Assembly (NCBI RefSeq): GCF_037042905.1
Contig: NC_087262.1
Coordinates: 22,977,501 to 23,041,500 of the forward strand
From: Lytechinus pictus
Taxonomy: Eukaryota > Echinodermata > Echinoidea > Temnopleuroida > Toxopneustidae
DNA: 64,000 nucleotides
Direction: 5' to 3'
The notes below the pieces were generated by a model. That model was not told where the DNA came from and ran no database searches. It saw only the letters and a program-made list of their open reading frames with translations. Positions 22,701 to 36,500 of this stretch are shown piece by piece. Made by a program: the position numbers and the translations under genes. Each line of letters starts with the position of its first letter. The first letter of the stretch is position 1.

Positions 22701-25700
22701 GTGATTTCCACAGAAAAGTTGTTATAAGCTACTGAAATCACTGAATCTGATTGGCTCCCTGCAAATTTCCTCATTGAAAATCACTGGCAAAATGCTTCTT
22801 GAAACCCTCCCTGGACTGAATTGAATGGAATTCTAGTACAAGATTGTATGTACATGTACTTGGACTTGAGAAGTAGGTTTTGCAGGTCATGCAATGAGAA
22901 ATTGAATCTGTGTACGTCTAGACTGAAGATATGATGATGATTGTGAGGGGTTATTTATAGCAGAGGTGAGATCACTTTCCCCTTGCAGCATTAAAAACTA
23001 ATTAGAGTCAAGTCACTCATACCTCCATGTGTTGATCTGTGCTCTCTGTACAATCTATCACCGCCTCCCGATTCTAGCTCCCTTCTGCTTAATAGTTCAC
23101 TCAGTTCTCTACCTTCTCACAAGTTTCTTTTGCATTATTTCTGATGCATGTAGCAGTATGATATGGAATATGAGTAACATAAATTTAACAGCAGGAATGC
23201 ACAACCAGGGGGTTCAAGGTTAGCATGCCCCCCCCCCAAAAAAAAAGGTACTTAGATTCAGGCCATTATTTTTTTATGTGGATAACCTAATGTGGACAGG
23301 TTACTTGATAACTTTTATTTTTAATACTTATTTTTTGTGTGTCAGATATTTGTTTGAGGAACATTATGACTATTTTTGGCAATGAAATCCATTTCTTACG
23401 AAGTGAACCCCCCTAAAAAAAACTTATTTTATGGTTGGAAATGTATTACCATTTTGATTGTGGTTACAATAATAAGATTAGGTTTTTATCTCAGTACCAA
23501 ACTAATCATACTATTAAATATACGCATAGGGGTAGCAATTAATATATTGGTGTGAAGGCAGTTTCGCCCATGAAATGTTCAGAATCTTAACATACCCCCA
23601 AAGTTGAGCTTACTCAGAGGTTGTACCCTGTGGAAAATGTGATCTAGTAGGTCACCCCTGAAATGACAGAAATTCAACTGAAACGTAAGAAAATAACCCC
23701 CATCATGACTTTAAAAAAAAATGATGTCATTGTTATATTTTTCTAATTTTGCTGCTTAAATTATTAAAACTTATTACCAGGGTGAACTTCCCCTTAATTT
23801 TTTCTTACATGTTTTACATTTGGTATTATGCTGTATGAACACTAAATTTATCTTTGTGGCTATCGCCAGATAGTTTTTAAAACTTCCCTCTGAGGTATGA
23901 ACCAAAAATCATACTACTTGCATATTACAAAAAATAATAACCTTAGAGATTTTGCAAAGTATGAACTCCACTGTAAGACCTTTTTCAAATATTATTTTTC
24001 ACTTTCTTACAATCACACATCATGTGGATGTTTGTTTGATAAGGTTGAAAATAGTTTGTAGTGAGAAATGGCAAGAGAAAGTGTGGGATGTAGGAGAGAA
24101 GAGAAATACCTTGATTAAAGAAGTGAGATATTATTGAGGGCAGAAACTAAAAAAGATATGACTCAATTAGAAAGCTAGGTCAGAGAGAAAGGGGTAAAAC
24201 TGAGAGAAAGGTTAAGAGAAAGAGATGGGAAGAAAGAGAAAGAGAGGGGGAGAGAGTAATAGAGGAGTGTTTAGAAATAGGATCAGGAGAGGGAGAACAA
24301 GAGAATGAAAGAGGAGGGAAGACCTCTCTTAAGAATAATGTAATCAAATTTGAAAAGATGAATAATCAGAGGGGCACTTTATTGTGATAGAATTTCTATT
24401 AAAAATTATCTTATTATCAAATTATCGTATCATAATAGATATGACAAGTTATTCTAGAAAAAAATAAGATATATGTACTAATTTTGACAAGAATCTTTTA
24501 GTGAGCCTCAATTTATTCAAATTTGAATAAACGATTTTTATTGCAGGGGGTGAGAGAGAGAGAGACAGAAAGGGGGGGGGGAGCAGCTGAGAATGGGTTG
24601 GGGAGAGTGAAATATAGAGATGAATATGGGAGAGTAAAGATAAGACAAAACAATACAGGAGCTTTCAAAAGGGATTTGAAGGAAAAAAATAAGACAGTGA
24701 GAACCAGTGAAATGAAATGCAATAAAAACATAGCCAAGGGTCATTTCAAGAGGTAGTCGACCTCTCAAAGTACTAGTAGGTTATTGAATATGGCTAATAT
24801 AATGAGGCATATTAGCGCGCTAGGATTGAATTTCATATTGACATTGCCAGAAATCAAGGCACAGGTCAGCATTTGTTTTATTCCCACAGAAGAGAAATAG
24901 ATATATTTTCTAGGGAATTGAAAACAAAGAATAGGAAAATATAACAGTTATCGCAATTCAAGTCATTATGCACTGTTAATTGTGTATATACTATATTTCT
25001 AAATAAAATACAAAGAAAATAGTGAGTGTGTGAAATCATCAGCCCCTCATTTTCATACTGCCAGAATTTTGCATATAGGCCTAAATGTTTTGTAGAATCA
25101 AGCCAAAAAAAGAAGAAAGAAATGTCATTATTTTATTATTCAACACCTGATTTTGATGACATTTCCATTATTTTTTAAATTCAAATCAGACAAATTAACC
25201 ACAACATTTTCACTGAATGGCATTAAAATGAATCGTCAACCATTTTTTTAAATAAAAGAAAGTTATTTACAATTTTGCATTAATGGCTGCACTACTTATT
25301 TCACACCTGTTGCCTACATGTAGATAAAATCAGATATGTGCCACAATATGGATTGATTTGTTTTTCACAAATACTGAAAAATGTGTATTAAAATGTGTAA
25401 ATACTGTCCTGGTATCCAAAGAATAGTGTGTGACCATGGACCTATGGTGTGACTAACTCATGATATGTACATGTACATTGCGTTTTAGAAAGATTTCAAA
25501 TTGAAAAGCAAGGAAAGCTATATTTTCCCATTTTATTCATATATAATCACAATGCTTTTGATGTCAGTTTCAGTCAAATGCAAGTTATGAATAGCTTTAC
25601 ATTTCAGGTTAACCGTGCATAACCTACAAATTGTACATTGCTGTTGTTGTCGCTTCGGATGTCGTCAAACATTACGATCAAGAGCTTGATGATGGAAGGG

Positions 25701-27510
25701 GTGGATGTTTGCTCAAAAGAATCCGAATGACTTTGGGACAAGTGACTTCTTTTGATGGGATCTGACTGCGGTTTTGATGTAGTGTCATGAATGGGTGATT
25801 GTGGGTAGTTGGTTCAAGCGTGTCAATTCTCTTCTATTTGCACAATGAGTAATTTGTAATTGTAGCTAGTTTTAGGTGATACTAGTTTTTGGCCTGTTTA
25901 TGAAAAGAGAAGAAAGAAGGTTGGGTTTTGGGGGAGATTTTATGCTGAATTTCTTACTAAAATAAAATGATGATAATACTTTCATACATGTATGTAGTGA
26001 AATAGTATTCTGTCTCATTGCCTTCTTTTTATCTTAATTGTTGCTGAAATAATGCTTTATACAGTTCATTTATCTGTTCTTTCTGAAATTTAATCAAGGC
26101 AAAGTTACATAAAAATAAATCTAAACAAAACAATATTTATATAGGTATATATATTGGGTTATGTATAGCAGTATAGCACATTTGATTTTTTTCTGCCAGA
26201 TTTTTTTTGTATGCTTTTGATTAACTTTCATGGACACACACACAAGTTTGAAAACATTAGGTTTATTGACTTGCAAATTAATTGAAATCACTTTGAAAAC
26301 TATAACCTATGTATTTATTTTGTTTATAATTTTTCTTAAATTCACTTACATACTCTTTATTCAAAAGTTTCGAAATAGGATGATAAGATTGATCGAAAAA
26401 TGTTCTGCAGTAAATCATCAAAATATGACAGCACATGAAGGAATTTCATTCTGTTTTTTTTTTGGGGGGGTAGGGGAGGGGGATGGTAACTGCTCATATT
26501 GCCCTTTTACCTAATTTGCCATTTTGCAGTGATAGCACTCCACATTACTCTACCATCGATGAGAATCTCATCTCTCAGCTCTTTTTCATTGCGATGGATG
26601 TAATTGCATTTTAACAGAAGCTGTAGAACTCTGAATCAATATTAGTCCGATCATCTCACTCCCGGTTTTGAGATGAGGAATATCCCCCTATCATAATAGA
26701 CCTTGCAGGGGTCCTGTAGGAGTGCCCTTGAACTTCACTCATTAGGTGGTTTCAAACCGCCTCGATCACAAGAATCCCCGTTAAATTACGAGAACTTTTT
26801 TAGGCTGAAAAATACCCATTAATTATTCCTGCATTCACACCGCCCTGAAACATACCCTTCGGGATAAGTTCCTGAAGTTACGAGCATGCGCAGTATGGTC
26901 TGATAAGCAGCAAGGCGCGAAATTCAAAATCACTAGCCCAGCAGCAACCCATGCACGGCGCCGCACCCAACGACACGCTGGGCTAAAAGTTCCCGTAATT
27001 TGCTTTCAGACCGCCAAAATACCCACGACCTTGGAAAAATCCCCGCGAAAGTTCTCGTAATTTCGCCAAGTACCTACTATTTATCGGGTATTTTCTTTCG
27101 GGGATATTACGCGTAGTTTGCTTTCAGACCGCCAAAATACCTGGTATTTTCTGATCGGGGTAAATTTCCCGATCAGAGAATACCTGGAACTGGCGAACTT
27201 CGAGGCGGTCTGAAACCACCTATTGCCAGAAGCCTTGGACGATAGACTCTGTTGCAGACTTGTGTGCTTCCTGGCCCATCTGTATAATGTCATGGCTCCA
27301 TTAGAGAAGAAAAATGTTTAACAGATTTCATGTATGATTTGTGATTTTGCTAATGCTATTTCTTCACCCCCTCTTCATTCTTCTCCTCCTGCATCTTTAC
27401 TCTTTTTCATCATTTTTTTTTTTGTTCTTTATATTATTCTTCCTCCTTCTTCATCTTCTTCTTCTCCTCCTCCTCCTGCTCCTTCTTCTTCTTCTTCTTC
27501 TTCTTCTTCT

Positions 27511-27543
<33 letters not shown>

Positions 27544-30500
27544 CCTTCTTCATCTTCTTCTTCTCTTCCTTATTGTAATCTTCTGTAATCTTCAAAGGAC
27601 TCTGCAGCCTCTCTTAAAAATAACATGCCTGTTTATTGAAGAATAGGGAGGGATAGTTTCAAGCTGATGTAAAATGACACCAGGGACTTCTAAATAAGTG
27701 CGACTTCCAAATAGTTGTATAATTTATTTTTTTCAATAAGCATGATTTTCAATTTTATTATCATACAAATGAGTTGAAATTAAATTTCTACAAGCCAGAG
27801 TGATAATAATGAAAAGTATAAAAAAAAAACAGGGAAAGCAGAAATTGAAAGAATAATTAAAAAGTGTATGTATGTCTATCATCAAAGAAATTGCTGAGAT
27901 TCATGTACAGTTATTGTGCATACTTATTGAGCTTCAACAAACCTATCTTTATGGTTATTTATTTTATATGCTGGTTTATCTTTTCAGTGTATGCCTGTGA
28001 GGGAATACCTTTCTCTAATTGTCGAAGAGTTCTTCCCTACAATGCAACAACCTATCCAAACTACCTGGATCACCTATCAGCCACTCAATCTGTAGCTATA
28101 TACTCAAGCAACCTTGAAATATACCAGGTTCTGGGATGCCACAAGCTCCTGTTTTTCTTTGTATGTAGTCTGGTGGCTCCCAAGTGTGATGCCACAGGAT
28201 TGAAGATACCGCCATGTCAGGAATTATGTTACATGGTCCGTGGCGGGTGCATGGGTCATCCAGAAGTAAGATGTTCTGAGTTTCCCCTGATGTCGGAGAA
28301 CCCAAACTGCATCAGTGACATCATGGCGGAGCTAGTAACATCACCTCCGCCTCCCATAATCACTACCACTGTCACAGAGCCACGGACAAGCAGGACAACA
28401 ACAGGACCACACCAAGGACCTACAAGTTCTGGTCCTACGGAAGCCTCAGGTTCTCCTCCCACAACCGTGACTATGACTAGTAATCCTAAGATGATATCAC
28501 CATCGTCAGAGACTTCGGAAAATACTGTGACATACAGAACTCAAGGAGTTGATATTGAGGTCAATGATGAAACACTAGGTAAAACAAAATTCTGTGCATA
28601 TTTTTGTCTCGCCTGTATAATAGAGCGAGACTATAGGCGCCGCTTTTCCGACGGCGGCAACGGCGGTATCGTCAACATCAAATCTTAACCTAAGATTAAG
28701 TTTTTGAAATGACATCATAACTTACAAAATATATGGACCTAGTTCATGAAACTTGGACATAAGGATAAACAAGTATAACTTAACATCCTGCGTTGGTTTC
28801 AGGTCACATATTTAGGTCAAAGGTCATTTAGGGTCAATGAACTTAGACCATGTTGGGGGAATCAATATCGAAATCTTAACCTAAGGTTAAGTTTTTGAAT
28901 GTCATCATAACTTAGAAAGTATATGAAACTTACACATAATGGTAATGAAGTATTACTGAACATCCCATCAGAGTTTCAGGTCACATGACCAAAGTCATAG
29001 GTCATTTAGGGTCAATGAACTTTGAGCATGTTGGGGGTATTTGTTGAATTTCCATTGTAACTTTGAATGTTTATGGAGCTAGTTCATAAAACTGGGACAT
29101 AAGAGTAATCATGTATCACTGAACATCCTGTGTGAGTTTCAGGTCACATGACGAAGGTCGAAGACCATTTAAGGTCAATGAACTTTGGCCATGTTGTGGG
29201 TAATTGTTGACTTGCCATCATAACTTTGAAAGTTTATGAATATACATGTAGTTAATTAAATGTGGACATAGGGGTAATCCAGTATCATTGCTCATCTTGC
29301 ATAAAGTCGTAGGTCACTTGATCAAGAGTCAATGAGCGTAGTATTATATGAGTATATGAATGGTGTTTTTTTAAATAATTATTTTATAGTCATTTTCAAA
29401 GTCAACACTGCTGTTACATTGAATCATGTAGTGCAGGCGAGACTGCCAGAGGCGTACCACTTGTATTTTTTTAGTGACTGATCATTGAGTAATGGATTGA
29501 TTGATTGATTAATTGGTTGTTTGGTTGGTTGGTTGGTTTGTTAATTGATTGATTCATTCGTTGATTGATTGATTCATTCATTAATTGAGTCATTCATTCA
29601 TTTATTAATTCATGAATTCATCTGTTTGTTGGTTGATTGATTAATAAATTTGTTGTTTTGCTGGTTGATTGATTAATCAATTGATATGAATAATTGATCA
29701 ATTGATTGATTGAATTATTGGTTGGCTAATTGATCGATTGATTTGTTGGTTGGTTGGTTGGTTGATTTATTGATTGATTGATTGATTGATCGCTTGCTCG
29801 CTCAATTGATTGGTTGATTAATAAGTTGATTGATCACTTGATTGATTGATTGATTTGTTGTTTGATTGATTAATTGATTGATTGTTGGTTGATTGATTAA
29901 TTGATTGATTAACCATGAATACCTAGTAGCCCAGGCCCTAAAATACATGTCTTGAGTGGAATGATAGAAAGGTAACTGAATTCATTCCATATCCATATCA
30001 TTTGCTATTTGTTGACCTCTTCATAGTTTGAATTTTTTCAGGTACTACTACTTGGAACATATTTTCAATTGAATGTTGCAAAGCCATGGGATATCTATTT
30101 TGCTCACATTTATAGTAGGGAGTTTAAGAACACAGTAAATATATTGAAAATGCCTGTCAAATGACAAAGAACAGCACTGTAGTTTCATCCTAAATTTCGG
30201 AGCTGAGGAAAAATTGCAAATATGTCCAGGAGGAAACGGCTGTTTGATTCACCAATTTTCATCAAGGATTTTTTTGTTTATCATTGTCATTAAGGGCATA
30301 TGACAATACATTTTCTATGTTCAAGAATCTTTCATGCATTGTGGAGTAAAACTTCCTATACTAGAATTGAATGAGCTTTAAAGGAGTCAAAGCAGCAAAA
30401 ATTTACAAATGGCTTTTACTTCCTTTAAAGTTTTTTTCTCCATCGGACATACATGTAACAAAAATCTTGTGTTACACTCCGCAGATGAAGGGAAATCTTA

Positions 30501-33500
30501 TGAGGTACCTGCCGGTGTCATCCTGGGAGTTAGTATTGGAACTTTGGTTACCATGGTGATGCTCGTTACAATGTGTGTCTGTTGCAGGTGAGTAAAAGCT
30601 CAGGAGAATTTTATTCTCCTCTCCCCCTCTCTCTCCCCTCTCCCTTCTCTATCTTTCTCACATTCTCTCTTTCTCTCACTCTTTTCCTTTATCTCTCCCA
30701 TTCTTTGTCTCACTTTTGCTTTCATCCAACATGTCTATCTTCTCTCTTTCTTCCATTTCACTTTCATTCTCTCTTTTAGTTCCAATCCATTTCTCCTACG
30801 AGTCCTACCTCTTCCCTCCCTCTCTTTCTCCCTTTAATCGGGGACAACCGTCTCCTCTCACTTCCTCTCTCCCTCTCTTTTGTTGGTACCTTTTTCTTTC
30901 TTTTTTCTGAAGCTTTTGTAAATGATAAAAAAAGTGTGCACTATATGTTTCATACTTTCTAACATTCTGAACTATAATGGCCATTAACTTTTTTTTTTAC
31001 TGATCATGAATTTTAAAATTTTGAATTTAGTGTATCTAGCATGCTGTCTGGGATTGGGTTTTTGTCTCTATTAAGAGTTGCCCTGTTACAACTTAAAAAG
31101 AAACCCAATTTTCATATTTTGAGATGTGATTTGATATCAGGAAGCTTCATACAAAGATCATATCCTGAATTTTTCAGCCTGTTCCATCCTTGAAAAGCGG
31201 TTTCATCTCACAATTAGATAAATGCCCAGCTATCTTATTTTGATCATTTGATCTAGATACATTTTCATGTATAAACATCATCAAATTTATCCAATAAAAC
31301 CTATTGTAATTTCATATCCTTAATAAATAGATATCAAATCTGTTTTTAGAGCATATATACATTTATGTAAGTTTAAGGAATATAAAAATGCACTGGAGTA
31401 GTTTTTGGAAGGGTTTAACAAAACTTAGAATAGGATTTTACTTGCAAGTTATATATTTAGTGCTAAATGCTTATTCTTGTCAAGGGTTAGTGTGCTCATT
31501 CAGTTTATATGGGCCTTAGGCTTATCAAGCTTTTGAGTCTGTTATCTTTGTTTATATTGTCCTTTGCTGTTTAAAGCATTACCTGTGCGGTACATCACTA
31601 TGTGTTACATAGATGTGCCTTCAACTTGCTACTATTGCTAATCAATTGGACAAGATTTAATCAGTGTATACTATTTGAAATAAAGTAAATAATGCATAAG
31701 AAATAATTTTTTTTTTTATTACTGATGTGAAATTTGGACATTCCTCTGTTTGCCACATATTTTTTTGACTTCATATTTAAAGCTTAAAAAAAATGAAGTT
31801 TCGATAGCAATATTTTAGCTCTGAAACTACTTAGAAATAAAGATACATTTGCCAAATCACTTTTCTATTCAACAGATATTTGCTTTGAGGTAAAGAGATC
31901 TCTATGCGACTTTGCACATTGAGGACTTATTTCCTTGTCCATGTCACCAAGGATAAGGCTAAAGGATTTGACATATATTTGCCTCTCATTCACTAATTAT
32001 TTATCTTGGTGACGAGGAAACAACTCCACATCATTGTCTTATAACTTACAATTCCTGTTATCATTTTTGTAGGCCTACCTAAACTGGAATTGGTGTTTAT
32101 AATTTGTTGTACATATTCAGGTATAATTCTTCCTAAATTGATTCATTTCCTTTATACATAGATTTGAAGGTCTCTTTATTTACATTCTGTATTTTAAACA
32201 CAATAGAAGTAAAGTGTTAGAATCAAGTAATTTGAGAAACAAGTTAAAAATCAAGTAATTTGAACTCTATAGACATGACAAACTGTTATATACATACCAG
32301 TAGAGTGGGTGGAGTTTTTTGTAGGGGGGGGGGTCAGAGTTTGAAAAAAATTGAGGGCAAAGTAAGGAATTAGCATGATCATGTCAATGAGCCTGTTCAG
32401 ACCGGCAGAGATAGCGCGATCTAGCGCGCGCTAGATCGCGCTATCTCTGCGGTGTGGAAGGTACAACGTCGTTTCGGTCCGCCCAACAGCGAGCCACGGC
32501 GAGCCAAAACGGCGTGCCACTGGAGCACCTCTTGGGGGTGGTCCACGAGAGATAGCGCGGTCTAGCGCGCGCTAGATCACGCTATCTCTGCCGGTGTGAA
32601 CCCGAGCTACGATAGCACGCCGGAAGTCATCTACACGCGGGGAATTTTATACTCATTCTATTTTGGTGCGATCTGAATCTGAATCGGTACAACTCAACAC
32701 TCCTAATTTTATGGAGTAAAACGCGTCGGAACATCGTGAAAATAGAAATATAGTAAGTAATGCGTCATGGCAACAGGACCTCTCAAAAAAGGGGGTGCTA
32801 CGATAGACCGCGCTATCTCACTGCGGTGTGAATCCGGCGAATGCCAATGGGCGGACCGTGGATCGCGCTACGATAGCGCGATCCACGGTCCGCCCACGGT
32901 CCCCCCTTGCGGTGTGAACAGCCTCAATGATCTTGTTTTATTACACATTTTGATAATCATTGACATGGACTGCATGAATTGTGAAATGAATGGGAAATTT
33001 TCACTCTTGCATAGCATCCATTTAGAGACTGAGCAATAGTAATGATGTTGATGGCTTGCCATAGTTAACCCATTGGTTCTGTATAAGCTACAATGTCTAT
33101 GAAGGTTGACACTAAGTCAAATCCTTGTGAAGTTTCCTGAATAAGTAATTAGTGCTCATTGGTTTTTAGATGCTTTTAGACCAGAATTAGACTCATGATG
33201 ATATAAAGTACGAATATTAAGGAGAGAACTTTTCTTCCTAGAAAAATGGATAACATTAGTATTCAGAGGGTCTGATAAGAAGTCTCTCATGTTAGCTTCA
33301 AGTAGGGCATGAGCTTTGCAGGATTCTGAGGAGCATTTCATGAAGACTTATTCAGTGATTTTTTTTCATTGAATAATATGCTCTCAGCCAATCAGATGCA
33401 AGGATTTCAGTAGCTTATAACAGTTGTCTGTGAACTACTTGTTTCATGAAATGCTACTCTAATGTAATTTTCCCAGGGTCTTGCTCTACAGGGAAACCTG

Positions 33501-36500
33501 AAGATTTCCAAAGATGGATTGAAGATGAACAGAACGAGGGGATGAGGAGGGGGCTGGGAGGGTAAAGAGATGGAAAATGAGATGGAATTACAGAGAATGG
33601 GTTAATGACTGAAGGCCTGTGAGGAAGTTGGTGATGAGGATAATGATAATAGGCCTACTTGTATTGTGCCTAAAGGTACTTTGTAAGAAGTAGGAGAAAA
33701 AGAAAGGGAAGGAGAGGAGAAGAGGAAGAGGGAGGAGGAGGAGGAAGAAAAAGAAAAAGGGAGAGATGAAGAAGAAAAAAAATTATAAAGAGGTGTAAGG
33801 GAAGAAGAAAAAAAGAGAAGAAGGAGGAATTAAGGAAGAGTAGGCCTAGTTAAGTAAAATATGATTTCTATCAGGACAAAACAGTGAATGCTAAGGTTTG
33901 ATGCTGATTGAAAATAGGTAGGCCTATACACATCACAATTCATTAGAAAGGCAATTTATCATAACTCCAATGCTTACCCTCTACATTCAAAACAGTGTTT
34001 TTTGTTCAGAAATTCTCCCAAAATGAATATTAAATCTCAAACACTCGGACCCAGTGAGGTGAAATGTTTGAACTTGTTAACCAGAGCACGGCTAGTTTTC
34101 AAAATCATTGGTGAAATCTCACCCCCAATCGCTAACAGATTTCATTAGAATGGTCATGGGGAGGAATGCGAACGGATGCAAAGTGGATTGTTGAATGCAT
34201 GATGATGGTCGTGTTTTAAGAGTGACCCTCCTACTCTTTTGAGTGTTACCCTTCTTCTGTTACAAGAAACGGTGATATCATGGATGCGAAGGAAAGCATA
34301 AGAGGATGAGGGCAGATGGCATCAAAACGGGATGTGTTCCGGGATAAGGAGATGTCGTCGTTATTCTTGGAGATAGACAACGTGGAGTTGAATGGGCGAA
34401 GATTGGCATAGATGCATGGGATGACTATTAAGTGTAGTCCCGGAGTGTAGTATCAATAGGAAAGAAGTTGAATGAAAAATAAATGATCTTCAAAAAATGA
34501 AGGGGGAATGAGAGGTTAATCAGAGAATTAACAATGCAAATTAGAATTACTATTGAACAGTACATACTTCAGATTGTATTTTGAAAAAAAAACCCTCAAC
34601 AAATGATATGACTGAGAATCGTGCTAATGGGGAAAAAAATCGAGTAAAAAATAACATATAGAAAAAAATGTAGGCACAATGAGGAAATAAGCAGACATTT
34701 TAGGCCTAAGTTGTTAAAAAATTAATGGTCTGTTTGAAACGAGTCATTCTTAAGATTGTATTCTGTTGGAAAACATAAAGAAATGAAATTTTTGAGATTT
34801 GCACCAAGGGAATAGATGTTGAATGAAAAACAAATGAGAAAAAAAAATGTTGGTACCCAGAGGTAATGATTAGATATTTGAAAGTAGCTAACAAAGCAAT
34901 GTTCCAAATGAAGTAATTCAGACGTGAGATTATTATTATGAAAAACATAAAGAACATCAAATCAGAAAATGGTATTTCTATGATTTTAAGGTTATGCATG
35001 TCTCTGTAAATAAAACCGCTTGGGGTAGGGTGGTAATCAGCTTCTGCAATAGAAATCCTTAAAGCTAATGAAAGTAGTTGCAGTAAAACACTGATTTCGT
35101 GAGAAAGTCTGTAGAACCAAGGTTAAGTATTACTATATCATCTTGGATCTAGATCTGGTACAGTAACATAAACTGAACTTTGTGATATCATAAAATCTAA
35201 GCTGAAAAACGATCACACTGAAGATCGCCAACACAGATAGGCACACGTGGGACAGTGTATATTATTATTGCTGGAATAAAGACCCGACGGAAGTGCCCGA
35301 ATCCAAGCTTATTTTGCTTATTAATTTCTCAGCAATTACACAATTTCTTCCAGAATCCTTTGGCACATAATATTTATTCATACAAACAGGCACTTGGGTG
35401 GTTATTATATTGGATTCTGTAAAAAGTCATTTTGAGATTGTTACCACAACTGGCATTTATCTTTAAAGAATGTGACTTTGACTGTGTCATTCACCAGCAT
35501 CTGTAAAGGTTTAGAATTTATATTTGTTGTATCAGTATGTGTCAAGGTTTGACCATGAGAAGGTTCAGTTCTAGGTCTGTCCCCCTGAGGATGTGTTAGA
35601 AGATGAAATAGGAACACTACTCTCAGTGAATTGTCCCTTGCTGTAATTGATCCCAGGAAGGTATAATTCCTATTTTTGAGGTTTTGGTTCTTGAAATAGA
35701 TTATGAATCCTCTTTAAAAAAGTCATCTTGGTCGTAAATGAGATTCTCTCTCCGACTCTGTCTATGTATATCTGTTGTCTGTTTGACTCGATCTCACTCT
35801 CTATTGCTATCTCTTTCTGTCTCCCTCTCTCTCCGGATAAGTTTCTGTCTTCATCCATAATACTCTTTATGCTTAATCTTTACAGACTAAAAATTGATAG
35901 TATTTCCCAAAACTAGTAATTGGTAGGTTCATTGTTATCTGTCTCTTAAGATTTTTTATCCCTCTTTTTGTTGCTAACTATACCTATACCCCTACCTCTT
36001 ACGCCCCCTCTCTATCTGTTTATATATTGATTGGTGTATACCTTAATGCATTTGTCTATTATTTACATTTTCCCCGGGGGGGCCACTTACATTGACAAGT
36101 GGATACCATGCGCGACCAAGAAAACACGTAAAAAGGATGTCTTTTTCAAGATAGGGCATGTTACGTACGTAACGTGATAAGGGTGTCAAAAACACAAAAA
36201 TAATGAAAAAAGGGTATCTTTTTCGCTAGGAAAGCTACGTGTTTAGGGTCACATTTGCGGGGATGATAAAACAAAATTAAAATGTTGTATAAAGGATGTC
36301 CTTTTTCTGGCTTTTTGCCCCAACACTACGTGTTTAGAGTCCCAATTTGCGCGAGGTGAGGAAGGTGGGACCTTACTAAACCAAATGGTGTGTCATTAGG
36401 TAAAACCGACGACCGACGGACCCGTGACACAACAATAAAATTTACTTGTTTAGGGGTTCATTTCAGGGAATACTTGCCAAGAGTATAGTTTTGTTTCCAA

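Larger units (their letters stand above)
19203..27987 (+). other. Intron 1 of the Frizzled-domain gene (8.8 kb)
   Basis: GT at 19203, AG at 27986-27987. It contains the GAT microsatellite, SINE-like and foldback repeats, and AT-rich sequence without exons that I can support. A GC-rich patch at 19260-19400 may be regulatory or an alternative first exon. Confidence 0.6.

Noticed and set aside
27341-27646. Poly-Leu and poly-Ser frames upstream of the Frizzled-domain exon that could pass for a signal peptide
   Set aside because: They translate a CTT microsatellite and are not in phase with a donor. The signal peptide exon at 19142 fits by phase and sequence.
28256-28462. Antisense frames across the Frizzled-domain exon
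   Set aside because: Shadows of the coding exon.
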